Below, piece by piece: positions 16,678 through 24,657 of a DNA stretch of 31,920 bases. The first letter of the stretch is position 1. The number at the start of each line of letters is the position of its first letter. The notes beneath the pieces are model-generated. The model saw only the letters and a list, made by a program, of their open reading frames with translations, did no database searches and had not been told where the DNA came from. The stretch comes from Chloroflexota bacterium. Its GTDB lineage: Bacteria > Chloroflexota > UBA6077 > FW602-bin22 > JACQUS01. The stretch lies in assembly GCA_016210125.1 (NCBI GenBank), contig JACQUS010000499.1, positions 1 to 31,920 on the forward strand, read 5' to 3'. The translations under genes and the position numbers were made by a program.

Positions 16678-17541
16678 CTATTCTTCCACCGGCACCCAGC
16701 GGTAGGCGTCGCCGGCGGGCTCGACGCGGCCGACCGCCGGGAAGCGCAGGTGCGCGATGACGAGCAGCGCCCGCTCGGCGACGAAGCGCGGTAGCAGCCG
16801 CTGGCGCGTCGCGACCAGGGTATCACGGTCGCGCCAGCGCGGCATCCAGTCGAGGTGGCGGAACTCGGCGACCTGGTGGAAGAGGTCGCCGAGGTAGTAG
16901 ACGATGCCGTCGCCGGTGTCGACGCGCACGACGGCGTGGCCCGGCGACTCGCCCGCCGCCGGAATGAGTCGCACGCCGGGCAGCACCTCGCGCTCGCCGT
17001 CGAGCAACTCGACGACGCCGGCGGCCTCCAGCGCGTCCTTCTGCGGCTGGACCAGGTCGGCGCGCTGGTGCTGCTCCGGCGCGGCGCGCCACTCGGCGGC
17101 CGTGACGTAGTAGCGGGCGCGCGGGAACGCCGGCACCCGTCGGCCGTCGACGGTGCGCGTTGCGCCGAAGACGTGATCGCCGTGCAAGTGGCTGAAGAGC
17201 ACGTGGGTCACGTCGGCCGGCCGCACGCCGAGTGTCGCCAGGCCGGCCTCGACGCCGGGCGTCATCGTGATGTCGCGGATGCCGACCACCGGGCGCGCCG
17301 GATCGGTCGGATCGACCTCACCGAAGCCGGTGTCGAGCAGGATCGAGGCCCCGGGCAACGCCACGTGGACGACGTTGAGGTCCAGACGGATGCAGTCCTC
17401 GTGGTCGGCCTCGACCTCGGGGCGCCACTGCTCCTCGGGCACGCCGGCCAGCCCGCGCTCCAGTGGCCAGCGGCCCCAGCCCTCGGTGATCACGGCGATG
17501 CGCGCCCTGCCGAGCTGCCGTGTCCAGACGTAGTCAGCCAT
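16678..17541 (-). CDS. Metallo-beta-lactamase-fold hydrolase
   Basis: 287 residues with the binuclear metal site HLHGDH (near 119-124), GHAVVRVDT providing the next His, and YLGDLFH providing the bridging Asp; a late His appears in VIAHLRFP. The spacing and the N-terminal LDTGFGE fit the family of lactonases and related hydrolases (quorum-quenching lactonase type), but the substrate cannot be fixed. The ATG at 17541 follows GGAGGAGAA. It lies 22 bases upstream of the OLD-like gene's start codon, in the same direction, so the two may share a transcript despite their different base composition. Confidence 0.85.
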   Translation of the reverse strand: MADYVWTRQLGRARIAVITEGWGRWPLERGLAGVPEEQWRPEVEADHEDCIRLDLNVVHVALPGASILLDTGFGEVDPTDPARPVVGIRDITMTPGVEAGLATLGVRPADVTHVLFSHLHGDHVFGATRTVDGRRVPAFPRARYYVTAAEWRAAPEQHQRADLVQPQKDALEAAGVVELLDGEREVLPGVRLIPAAGESPGHAVVRVDTGDGIVYYLGDLFHQVAEFRHLDWMPRWRDRDTLVATRQRLLPRFVAERALLVIAHLRFPAVGRVEPAGDAYRWVPVEE

Positions 17542-17597
17542 GGCTCGTTCTCCTCCTGTGACAGAGGCTCGCAGCCGGTCCTGCCCCGCCCGACCCC

Positions 17598-17804
17598 AAA
17601 GCTCACAGGGGTAGGAATTTCCCGGTGCGTGTCACGCTCGTGCCGTAGGGGCGGGGCTTGTCCCCGCCCGAACCCCCACCCCAGCGGGCGGCGACAAGCG
17701 CCGCCCCTACGCTGCGGCGCCTATCATCGCGGGACGGCCGCGCTGGGCATTTCTCCTTGCATCCGGGACCGCACATCGTGCATGGACCTACCCCTGTAAG
17801 CTTT
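17598..17804. mobile_element. MITE-like element with 18-bp terminal inverted repeats
   Basis: A 207-bp non-coding unit bounded by inverted repeats: left AAAGCTCACAGGGGTAGG (17598-17615) and right CCTACCCCTGTAAGCTTT (17787-17804), which pair with one mismatch. The outer AAGCT also occurs as a direct repeat on both sides and may be the target duplication. Inside, two 29-bp arms (17643-17671 and 17684-17712), built on GTAGGGGCGG, CTTGTC and CGCCCG, form a second, nested inverted repeat. There is no open frame for a transposase, so mobility would depend on an enzyme elsewhere. It fills the gap between the histidine kinase stop and the hydrolase start. Confidence 0.7.
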
Positions 17805-17869
17805 CCCACGCGGTGGGTGAGGGACAGCGAAGACGCGCGCCCGGCATCTGATAGTACCAGGTGGGCGCG

Positions 17870-19816
17870 TCACACGTCGGCCGCGCTGCCACGCGGCGCC
17901 GGGCCTGCGAGCTGCGCCAGCGTATGCCGCAGTGCCGCCAGCGTGAAGGGTTTGCTCACGATGGCGTCGATCCCGTCCGGCCACTCGCCGGCGGCCTTCA
18001 TCATGTCGCCGAACCCGGTCACCAGGACCACCGGGGTGCTGGGCGATAGCTCCTTGATCGCTGTGGCCAGATGATCGCCGTTCATCTCCGGCATCCCCCG
18101 ATCGGTCAGCACCGCGTCGAAGCGCCCGGCGCGGAACTTGTCCAGCGCCTCGCGTCCGCACGTCGCCGCTTCGACCCGATGGCCGTCCGAGGCCAAATAC
18201 GCCGTCAGCAGCTCGCAGATGCGCGGCTCGTCGTCGACGACGAGCACACGCAGGGACCGCGCCAAGCGACCAGCCTCCGGCCGCCGGCCCTCCGCCCGAG
18301 CACCGGTGATCGGGAGGAGCAGGCGCATCGTCGTCCCGACATCGAGTGCGCTCTCGATGTCCAGCGTCCCATCGTGCCGCTGCACGATGCCGTGCACGAT
18401 GGCCAGCCCGAGGCCCGTGCCGCGGTCGCCCTTCGTCGAGAAGAACGGCTCGAGGCAGCGCCGGCGGACCTCCTCGGGCATGCCCGTACCCGTGTCGCCA
18501 ACCTCCACCGCGACGCAGGCGTCCTCCGCGCGCGTGCGCAACGTCAGGGTGCCGCCGGCCGGCATGGCGTCTACGGCGTTGAAGATCAGATTCGTCAGCG
18601 CCTCACGTAGCTCGGCGTCGCTGCCGGTGAGCGCTGGGACGGGCTGGAGGTCCGCGTGGACGGCGATGGTGACGCCTCGCGCCAGGGCCTGGTCCTTCCA
18701 GCGCGGCTGGGTGAGCGCGATGGCCTGCTCCACCACCAGGTTCAGGTCGATGGCCTCCTGCCGCTCGCCATCATTGCGGCTGCCGTAGAACTCGCTCAGG
18801 CGGCCGATGACGTTCGCCGCGTCCTGCGCCGCAGTGTGGATCAGCTCGAGATGCGACCTGATCTCTGCCGTGTCGTCGAGCTGGTCGAACCGCCGAAGCA
18901 GCAGCTCGGTGAAGCCGAGGATGGGCGCGAGCGCGTTGTTGAAGTCGTGGGCGATGCCGCTGGCCATCTGCCCCATGGCGCGCAGCCGCTCGTTCTCGAT
19001 GGCCCGCTGCTGCGTCTGGCGCAGCTCGGCCAACGCCTCCTGCAAGCGCCGGTCGCGGTCGCTGAGCGCCTGCTGCACCTGCCCCCGCGACTCCTTCAGC
19101 GCAGCCGTCATGCGGTCGAAGGAGCGGGCCAGCTCCCCGAACTCGTCGCCGCGAGACGTATCGGTCGAGCCTTCGAGGTCGCCAGCCGCGACTCTCTCAG
19201 TGGCGCGCACGAGCCGCCAGAGCGGCCGCGTGAGATACCGGGCCAGGGCGTACGAGAGCACGACGCCGACCGCGCTGAGCAGCAGCCCTTGCACCAGGTG
19301 CTCGAGAATGATGCCCCAGATTTTGGCGTCGAGCGAGTCCGAGCTGAGGGCGAAGCTGACGCCACCGAGAACCTCGTCCCCCACCCTCACCGGGCTGGCC
19401 GCCTCGGCCGCGTCGCCGGTGAAGCGCAGCCGCGTCGTCCGGTCCCGCAGCGCCGCCATGCCAAGCTCGCCGGCCACACCCGCCGGGTACCTCTCGTTGC
19501 CGCGCGACACCACGATGCGCCCTTCGGCGTCGTACACCTCGACGTAGGCCACATCTGGATGGCGGCTCATGAGCGCCGCGGTGTCGCGCGCGCGGTCCAC
19601 GTCGGGGAAGTACAGGGCGTCGGCCATGACCTCCGCGAGGGTCTGCGCCAGGAGGACGGCGCGCTCTTCGAGCTGCTGCCGGAAGATCGTCTGCTCGCGC
19701 TGCACGTCGAGCCAGGTGACGATGCCAATCATAGCGGCCACGAGCAGCGCCACGACCGAGGTGAGGGTCGAGGCGATGCCCCACCGGCGGGTCCGCTTGC
19801 CTCGCGTTGTCATCAT
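17870..19816 (-). CDS. Hybrid sensor histidine kinase with C-terminal receiver domain
   Basis: 648-residue membrane sensor. A transmembrane helix at about 15-37, an extracytoplasmic sensor domain of about 135 residues, a second helix at about 172-195, HAMP at about 196-247 and a coiled coil to 280. The dimerisation helix holds His290 in SGIAHDFNNALAPI. The ATPase has the N-box NLIFNAVDAM, DTGTGMP and the G2 box RGTGLGLAIV. After a short linker comes a receiver domain from about 522, with DDE at 528-530, Asp572 in VLTDRGMP and Lys622 in SKPF. The HDFNN motif is typical of the NtrB/PAS-type HWE-unrelated kinases that carry a fused receiver. The start is ATG at 19816 or 19813. The fragment upstream suggests the stimulus once came through a PhnD-like binding protein. 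No separate output regulator is adjacent. Confidence 0.93.
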   Translation of the reverse strand: MMTTRGKRTRRWGIASTLTSVVALLVAAMIGIVTWLDVQREQTIFRQQLEERAVLLAQTLAEVMADALYFPDVDRARDTAALMSRHPDVAYVEVYDAEGRIVVSRGNERYPAGVAGELGMAALRDRTTRLRFTGDAAEAASPVRVGDEVLGGVSFALSSDSLDAKIWGIILEHLVQGLLLSAVGVVLSYALARYLTRPLWRLVRATERVAAGDLEGSTDTSRGDEFGELARSFDRMTAALKESRGQVQQALSDRDRRLQEALAELRQTQQRAIENERLRAMGQMASGIAHDFNNALAPILGFTELLLRRFDQLDDTAEIRSHLELIHTAAQDAANVIGRLSEFYGSRNDGERQEAIDLNLVVEQAIALTQPRWKDQALARGVTIAVHADLQPVPALTGSDAELREALTNLIFNAVDAMPAGGTLTLRTRAEDACVAVEVGDTGTGMPEEVRRRCLEPFFSTKGDRGTGLGLAIVHGIVQRHDGTLDIESALDVGTTMRLLLPITGARAEGRRPEAGRLARSLRVLVVDDEPRICELLTAYLASDGHRVEAATCGREALDKFRAGRFDAVLTDRGMPEMNGDHLATAIKELSPSTPVVLVTGFGDMMKAAGEWPDGIDAIVSKPFTLAALRHTLAQLAGPAPRGSAADV

Positions 19817-19825
19817 AGGAGCAAC

Positions 19826-20066
19826 CTACTTGCTAAGGAGCCGCAAGTATTCCCTCGCCTGCTCTAGTCCGCGTACCGAGTCGGCGGTGAGTTCGTCGAA
19901 CCTCGAGCCGTGGCCGGCGTGCGCGAGGATCTGCCGCCCTGGTCAATGCCGTTACGGGTTACGGGAACCCGTGGCCTGCGTACGCGAGGATCTGCCGCCC
20001 CTGCTCACTGCGGTCGAGCGCCAGCACCAACGCCTTAGGACTGGCAGGCTGCCTGCCTCGGCGCAT
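19826..20066 (-). pseudogene. Remnant of a probable PhnD-like ABC substrate-binding protein gene, partly duplicated
   Basis: Two short frames on the kinase strand share the peptide GRQILA[YH]AGHG. The outer one (20066-19959) reads KALVLALDRSEQGRQILAYA and ends at TAA. The inner one (19939-19826) repeats GRQILAHAGHG and continues with SRFDELTADSVRGLEQARE to a TAG ten bases before the kinase start. The layout matches the C-terminus of periplasmic phosphate/phosphonate-type binding proteins, where an LLAL..TPEGR.IL..AG..GF segment is followed by a D..Y..VR tail. No intact upstream coding sequence was found. In many bacteria such a receptor gene sits just before a histidine kinase, which fits the spacing. 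The family call is inference. Confidence 0.5.
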
Positions 20067-20197
20067 ATCCTACCACAGCCTGCGCGGTCGAGCGAGCCGG
20101 CCGCCGCGCGCCCGCACGGTCGCCTGGCAAGCTCGGTGCGCTTCTGCCGCAGGCGTGCGACAGGGAAGGCGCTCGAGCCGAAAGCCGAGAGGAAGCT

Positions 20198-20245
20198 ATA
20201 GGGGGCGACGCCCCCTTCGGCGGATCCTCCTGGGGTGGGGCCGGT
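20198..20245 (+). repeat. Dispersed GC-rich hairpin repeat, copy 4 (truncated left side)
   Basis: Hairpin GGGGGCGACGCCCCC (loop GA-type variant of the family GAA), then TTCGGCGGATCC and a shortened TGGGGTGGGGCC tail. The left GGGGARTCCA part is missing. Confidence 0.65.
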
Positions 20246-20298
20246 CTCCGGCAAGCGCCATTCTCAAGTAAATCGCCCGGTGGCGGGCCGCGACCATC

Positions 20299-20367
20299 GG
20301 GGATGAAAAGGGGAATCCAAAGGGGGCGAAGCCCCCTTCGGGTCCGTAATTAGGGTGGGGTGGGGCA
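20299..20367 (+). repeat. Dispersed GC-rich hairpin repeat, copy 5
   Basis: Complete copy: GGGGATGAAAA leader, GGGGAATCCAAA, hairpin GGGGGCGAAGCCCCC, the spacer TTCGGGTCCGTAATTA and the tail GGGTGGGGTGGGGC. The GCGCCGTGGCGCACCGG module lies about 40 bases further on at 20406-20422. Confidence 0.85.
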
Positions 20368-20447
20368 GGCCGACAGCGCGGGCCATCTCCAGAATGGTGG
20401 CCGAGGCGCCGTGGCGCACCGGCGCGAATGACAAGCGGCCATGCCTT

Positions 20448-20508
20448 AGGGGAGTCCAGAGGGGGCGAAGCCCCTCCTGGAACTCATCTCGGGGGTGGGG
20501 CGGGGCGG
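20448..20508 (+). repeat. Dispersed GC-rich hairpin repeat, copy 6
   Basis: GGGGAGTCCAGA, hairpin GGGGGCGAAGCCCC with one arm a base short, spacer TCCTGGAACTCATCTC and tail GGGGGTGGGGCGGGGC. Same strand as copy 5, with start points 149 bases apart. Confidence 0.85.
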
Positions 20509-20606
20509 CCCGCCAGAGCGCGATGGACGCTCGGTCCATCATGCCGTAGCATCATGAGCAAAACGCCGCGCGCGGCCACGCTGCCGCGCTCGAAAGGACG
20601 GATGGG

Positions 20607-21518
20607 ATGGAGAAGGCCGTCGCCCGTCGGCCACGTCTGGCCGACCTCGACCTGCCGACCGGCAAGCGCACGCGCCTCTATCGCTTGCTGTACCGCTATG
20701 GGCCCGGCAACGGCACGCTGATGGTCCTGCCCATTGACCAGGGCCTTGAGCACGGGCCGCGCGACTTCTTCCCCAACCCGCCGAGCGCCAATCCGGAGTT
20801 CCAGTTGCGGCTCGCGCGCGAGGGCGGGTTCTCGGGAATCGCGCTGCACATCGGCCTGGCCGAGCGCTACATGCGTGCCTGGGCCGGCGAGGTCCCGCTG
20901 GTGCTCAAGCTCAATGGCAAGACGGACATTCCGCCGGACGACGAGGCGTTCTCGCCGCAGACCGCCAGCGTCGGCGACGCGGTGCGCCTCGGCGCCGACG
21001 CCATCGGCTACACGCTCTACGTCGGCTCACCGGCGCAGGACCGCGACATCCTCCAGTTCGCGCGCATTCGCGAGGAGGCCGAGCGCTTCGGTATGCCGAT
21101 CATCGTCTGGGCCTACCCACGCGGGGCGCCCATGCAGGCCAAGGGCGGGCGCGACTCGCAGTACGCCGTCGAGTATGCCGCGCGCGTGGCCCACGAGCTG
21201 GGCGCGGACGTCATCAAGCTGAACATGCCGAAGCGCAATCCGGAGCGCGACACGCTGAGCCCGGCGCCGTACAACCAGCTTGAGCTGGGCGAGGAGGAGT
21301 CGCTGGCGCGCGTCGTCGAGGCTGCCGGCCGCAGCCTCGTCATCATCTCCGGCGGTGAGAAGGTGGACGACGAGCGCCTGCTGCACCGCGTCGGGGTGGC
21401 GCTCAGCGTGGGCGCGACGGGCTTCATCTTTGGCCGCAACATCTGGCAGCGGCCGTTCGACGACGCGCTGGCCCTCAGCCAGCGCATTCGCAACGCCCTG
21501 CTGCGCTATCCGGCGTAG
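20607..21518 (+). CDS. fbaB: Class I fructose-bisphosphate aldolase, DhnA/archaeal type
   Basis: Reversible cleavage of fructose 1,6-bisphosphate to dihydroxyacetone phosphate and glyceraldehyde 3-phosphate through a lysine Schiff base. 303 residues. Motifs of the DhnA-type family: LPIDQGLEHGP near 42-52, LKLNGKTD near 103, an active-site lysine in DVIKLNMP near 195, IISGGEK near 248 for phosphate binding, and GFIFGRNIWQ near the end. Enzymes of this kind are typical of archaea and some bacteria and work mainly in the gluconeogenic or glycolytic direction, depending on host. The ATG at 20607 follows AAAGGACGGATGGG. Alone between two repeat blocks, but with phosphofructokinase and pyruvate kinase in the window it completes a set of three glycolytic enzymes. 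Confidence 0.93.
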   Translation: MEKAVARRPRLADLDLPTGKRTRLYRLLYRYGPGNGTLMVLPIDQGLEHGPRDFFPNPPSANPEFQLRLAREGGFSGIALHIGLAERYMRAWAGEVPLVLKLNGKTDIPPDDEAFSPQTASVGDAVRLGADAIGYTLYVGSPAQDRDILQFARIREEAERFGMPIIVWAYPRGAPMQAKGGRDSQYAVEYAARVAHELGADVIKLNMPKRNPERDTLSPAPYNQLELGEEESLARVVEAAGRSLVIISGGEKVDDERLLHRVGVALSVGATGFIFGRNIWQRPFDDALALSQRIRNALLRYPA

Positions 21519-21547
21519 GGGCGGCCGCCCCGCCCCTTCCCCCATCC

Positions 21548-21587
21548 GACGCGGAGACGCGGGGACGCGGAGATGGGGAGATGGGGA
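21548..21587 (+). repeat. Five 8-bp tandem repeats abutting a dispersed repeat
   Basis: Units GACGCGGA, GACGCGGG, GACGCGGA, GATGGGGA and GATGGGGA, read head to tail. The last unit runs into the GGGGAATCCA start of dispersed repeat copy 7, so the array may have grown out of that repeat's edge. Confidence 0.8.
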
Positions 21588-21639
21588 ATCCAGAGAGGCT
21601 TCGCCCCTCTGGGACATCTCTTTGGGGGTGGGGTGGGGC
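21580..21639 (+). repeat. Dispersed GC-rich hairpin repeat, copy 7
   Basis: GGGGAATCCAGAGAGG, hairpin with the AGAGGGGCGAAGCC-type loop inverted (GGCTTCGCC), CCTCTGGGACATCTC spacer and GGGGGTGGGGTGGGGC tail. It lies between the aldolase and glcD; the loop orientation is flipped relative to copies 5, 6 and 8. Confidence 0.8.
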
Positions 21640-21663
21640 GTCAAGGCCGTGAGGAGGGCGAGC

Positions 21664-23106
21664 ATGGATCGCCGTGAGCTGGTTCGCGAGCTGGTCGCCG
21701 TCGTCGGCCAGGACGGCGTGCTGGCCAGCGACTACGACCTGCTGCTCTACCAATACGACGGCTCGATCGACACCGCTCGGCCCGACGTCGTTGTCCTGCC
21801 GCGCTCGGCCGAGCAGGTGGCGGCCATCGTCCGGCTGGCCGGCGTGCATGGCGTGCCCGTCGTGGCCCGCGGCGCCGGGACGGGACTGAGCGGCGGCTGC
21901 ATCCCCGTCGCGGGCGGCATTTTGCTCGGCTTTGCGCGCATGAACCGCATCGTCGAGATCGACCTGCCCGACCTGCGCGCCGTGGTCGAGCCGGGCGTCG
22001 TCAACCTGCATCTCTCGCAGGCCGTGGCTCACGAGCGCTTGCAGTACGTGCCCGACCCGTCGAGCCAGAAGGCGTGCACGATCGGCGGCAACGTCGGCGA
22101 GAACGCCGGCGGGCCGCACACCCTGGCGTACGGCGTGACGACCAACCACGTCCTCGGCCTGGAACTCGTCACCGCCGAGGGCGAGATCGTGCAGGTCGGC
22201 GGCCGGGCGCTCGACGGCCCGGGCTATGACCTCACCGGCCTGCTGGTCGGCTCGGAGGGCACGCTCGGCGTCGTCACCAAGATCATCGTCCGGCTGGCGC
22301 CGCTGCCGGAGGCCGTCAAGACGCTGCTCGCGGTCTTCGAGAGCGTGCGCAAGGCCAGCGAGGCCGTCTCGCGCATCATCGGCGCCGGCGTCGTCCCCGC
22401 GGCGCTGGAGATGATGGACGCCGTGACGCTGCGCGCCGTCGAGGAGGCGACGCACTTCGGCTACCCGATGGACGCCGGCGCGGTGCTGATCATCGAGCTG
22501 GAGGGCCTGCGCGAGGCCATCGAGGAGCAGGCCGAGCAGGTCGGCGCGCTGTGCCGCGAGGTCGGCGTCCTCGACCTCCGGGTGGCGCGCGACGACCGCG
22601 AGCGGGCGCTGCTGTGGAAGGGGCGCAAGGAGGCCTTCGGCGCGTTGGGTCGGCTGTGCCCCGAGTACTACGTTATGGATGGCGTGGTCCCGCGCTCGAA
22701 GTTGCCCGAGGTGCTCGACGAGATCACGGCCATCGCCGAGCGCTACGGCCTGCGCCTGGCCAACGTGTTCCATGCCGGCGACGGAAACCTGCACCCGCTG
22801 CTCATGTTCGACTCCGACGACCCCACCGCCGAGCAGCGCGTGCGCGAGGCCGGCGCCGAGGTGCTGCGCGTCTGCGCCGCTGTCGGCGGGTCGCCGACCG
22901 GCGAGCACGGCATCGGCGTCGAGAAGCGCGATCTCATGCCGCTGTTCTTCGACGACGCCGACATCGAGGCCATGAAGCGCCTGAAAGCGGTCTTCGATCC
23001 GGATGAGCGCTTCAACCCGGGCAAGATCTTCCCGACGCCCGGGGCCTGCGGCGAGCTGAAGCCGCGCTCGGTCAGCGTGGCCAGCCTGGCCGGAGGCGGC
23101 TGGTGA
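21664..23106 (+). CDS. glcD: Glycolate oxidase subunit GlcD (FAD-linked)
   Basis: Catalytic flavin subunit oxidising glycolate (or D-lactate-like 2-hydroxy acids) to the 2-oxo acid. 480 residues. An FAD-binding domain of the VAO/PCMH fold covers about 1-215, with VVARGAGTGLSGG, NVGENAGGPHTLAYGVT and LLVGSEGTLGVVT. The FAD-oxidase C-terminal domain follows, with VFHAGDGNLHP (metal and flavin contacts), TGEHGIGVEK and a closing NPGKIFP. The ATG at 21664 follows GAGGAGGG. The glcE start overlaps its stop by 4 bases, a translational-coupling arrangement. Which hydroxy acid is used cannot be settled by sequence, since D-lactate dehydrogenases share the family, but the D-E-F trio favours glycolate. 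Confidence 0.93.
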   Translation: MDRRELVRELVAVVGQDGVLASDYDLLLYQYDGSIDTARPDVVVLPRSAEQVAAIVRLAGVHGVPVVARGAGTGLSGGCIPVAGGILLGFARMNRIVEIDLPDLRAVVEPGVVNLHLSQAVAHERLQYVPDPSSQKACTIGGNVGENAGGPHTLAYGVTTNHVLGLELVTAEGEIVQVGGRALDGPGYDLTGLLVGSEGTLGVVTKIIVRLAPLPEAVKTLLAVFESVRKASEAVSRIIGAGVVPAALEMMDAVTLRAVEEATHFGYPMDAGAVLIIELEGLREAIEEQAEQVGALCREVGVLDLRVARDDRERALLWKGRKEAFGALGRLCPEYYVMDGVVPRSKLPEVLDEITAIAERYGLRLANVFHAGDGNLHPLLMFDSDDPTAEQRVREAGAEVLRVCAAVGGSPTGEHGIGVEKRDLMPLFFDDADIEAMKRLKAVFDPDERFNPGKIFPTPGACGELKPRSVSVASLAGGGW

Positions 23107-24398
23107 GCGCGGCCACCGAGGCCGGCGTGCAGCCGAGCCTCGCCCCACTGGCTGACGCGCTCGGCGCCGCCTGCCGCGAGCCGTCGCCGGACGAGCTGGC
23201 GGCGCTGGCGATCCACGGCATCCGCCCGCGGCTCGTCTGCGTGCCGCAGAGCGTGGCCGAGGTCAGCGCGGCGCTGCGCGTCGCCGGCGCGGCCGGCCTG
23301 GCGATCATCCCGGCCGGCGGGCTGACGCAGCTCGGGCTGGGCGCGCCGCCACGGCGCAGCGACGTGCTGCTCGATCTGCGGGCGCTGGCCGCGGTCGTCG
23401 AGTACGCGCCGGAGGACCTGACCGCGACGGTGCAGGCCGGGATGCGGCTGGTCGATCTCCGGCGCCTGCTGGCCGAGCGCGGCCAGTTCCTGCCGCTCAA
23501 CCCGCCCCTGCCGGACGACGCCACCGTCGGCGGCATCCTGGCGACGAACGCGCACGGCTCCTGGCGCGCACGCTACGGTGCGCTGCGCGATCTGCTCATC
23601 GGCTCGCGCGTCGTCCACGGCGACGGGCTGGTGAGCCACAGCGGCGGCAAGGTGGTCAAGAACGTCGCCGGGTACGACCTGAACAAGGCCTGGGTCGGCT
23701 CGCTCGGTACTCTCGGCGTGGTTGTGGAAGCCACGTTCAAGCTCCAGCCGCTGCCGGCCGCGCGCGGCTGGTCGGAGGCCGCCTTCGCCGACGTCGCCGC
23801 GGCGGTCGGCGCGGCCGGCCGCCTAGCGCGCGCGCCCCTGCCGTACCTCGGTGCAGAGCTGCTAACGCCGCGCGCGGCCGCGGCCGTCGGGCTGGCGGCC
23901 GAGCACTTGCTGGTCGTCGAGTGGGGTGGCCCGGCCGCCGCCGTCGCCCGCTGCCAGCGCGAGTGGCCGGCCCTGGCGCACGCCGCCGAGGCGCGCCGCG
24001 CCGGCGACCGCCAGGCCGCGCCGCCGACGGCGACCTGGGGCTCGGCCGACGAGGTCGTGCTGCGGGCCTCGCTGCCCCTCGGCCACGTGGTGCCCTTGCT
24101 CGCTGAGCTGGAAAGCCAATGGCCGGCGGCCGGCGCCGTCGCCCAGGCGCTCACTGGGACGATCCGCGCCGCCGGGCCGCTGGAGCTCGGGCCGGGCGCG
24201 CCGCTCGTGCGCCACCTGCGTGGCTTCGCGACGGCCCTAGGCGGCTGGCTCGTCGTCGAGCGCGCGCCGCTGGCGCTGAAGGAGCAGGTGGACGTCTGGG
24301 GGCCGCCCGCCGGGCCGCTGGAGCTGATGCGCCGGCTCAAGCAGGCCTTCGACCCGGCGGGTATCATGAACCATGGCCGTTTCGTCGGCGGGCTGTAG
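23103..24398 (+). CDS. glcE: Glycolate oxidase subunit GlcE (FAD-binding)
   Basis: Second flavin-binding subunit of the glycolate oxidase complex. 431 residues. FAD-domain landmarks: VPQSVAEVSAALRVA, an IIPAGGLTQLGLG pyrophosphate loop, TVGGILATNAHGSWRARYG and KVVKNVAGYDLNKAWVGSLG. The C-terminal half is more variable and ends with FDPAGIMNHGRF. The GTG start at 23103 shares bases with the glcD stop (GTGA overlap), so translation is coupled. The third subunit, glcF, follows only after 400 bases of repeats. Confidence 0.92.
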   Translation: MSAATEAGVQPSLAPLADALGAACREPSPDELAALAIHGIRPRLVCVPQSVAEVSAALRVAGAAGLAIIPAGGLTQLGLGAPPRRSDVLLDLRALAAVVEYAPEDLTATVQAGMRLVDLRRLLAERGQFLPLNPPLPDDATVGGILATNAHGSWRARYGALRDLLIGSRVVHGDGLVSHSGGKVVKNVAGYDLNKAWVGSLGTLGVVVEATFKLQPLPAARGWSEAAFADVAAAVGAAGRLARAPLPYLGAELLTPRAAAAVGLAAEHLLVVEWGGPAAAVARCQREWPALAHAAEARRAGDRQAAPPTATWGSADEVVLRASLPLGHVVPLLAELESQWPAAGAVAQALTGTIRAAGPLELGPGAPLVRHLRGFATALGGWLVVERAPLALKEQVDVWGPPAGPLELMRRLKQAFDPAGIMNHGRFVGGL

Positions 24399-24428
24399 GA
24401 TGCGACCCCACCGCGCGTGCCCCGCCCC

Positions 24429-24460
24429 GGACGCGGGGACACGGGGACGCGGGGACGCGG
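24429..24460 (+). repeat. Four 8-bp tandem repeats
   Basis: Units GGACGCGG, GGACACGG, GGACGCGG and GGACGCGG in the gap after glcE. This is nearly the same motif as the array at 21548, and dispersed repeat copy 8 lies about 35 bases downstream. Confidence 0.8.
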
Positions 24461-24494
24461 CGAGAGGCAGCACGCCGCGGCGGCACGGCCCAAA

Positions 24495-24556
24495 GAGGGG
24501 GAGTCCAGAGGGGGCGAAGCCCCCTCTGGGATCCAACTCGGGGTGGGGCGGGGTAA
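24495..24556 (+). repeat. Dispersed GC-rich hairpin repeat, copy 8 (best-preserved)
   Basis: GAGGGGGAGTCCAGA, hairpin AGAGGGGGCGAAGCCCCCTC, spacer TGGGATCCAACTC and tail GGGGTGGGGCGGGG. Its arms are the longest of all copies, so it is a good reference for the family. Confidence 0.88.
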
Positions 24557-24587
24557 CCCAGCAGCTATTTTCAGGGGAGCGGTCGAT

Positions 24588-24604
24588 GCGCCGTGGCGCA
24601 CCGG
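24588..24604 (+). repeat. Accessory module GCGCCGTGGCGCACCGG
   Basis: Exact 17-bp match to 20406-20422. In both places it lies about 30-40 bases after a dispersed-repeat tail and is followed by GGGGATGAAAA or a close variant, so it seems to be part of a longer composite unit. Confidence 0.7.
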
Positions 24605-24657
24605 TGGGGATGAAAACGCGGCGCAAGCGATGGGAACGCGGGCATCCTGCCCACACG

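Larger units (their letters stand above)
20067..20606. other. 540-bp gap with three repeat copies and no gene
   Basis: Apart from three copies of the dispersed hairpin repeat and an accessory GCGCCGTGGCGCACCGG module at 20406-20422, I see no supported gene. Short frames here translate the repeat itself. The last 60 bases before the aldolase are ordinary leader sequence. Confidence 0.6.

Noticed and set aside
20264..20542. Small minus-strand protein whose pieces recur near 24570
   Set aside because: The shared peptides (RHGAS, GASPPLDSP) are simply translations of the dispersed repeat, not a conserved gene.
21475..23148. 557-codon minus-strand frame opposite glcD
   Set aside because: Same shadow effect; glcD motifs are complete on the plus strand.
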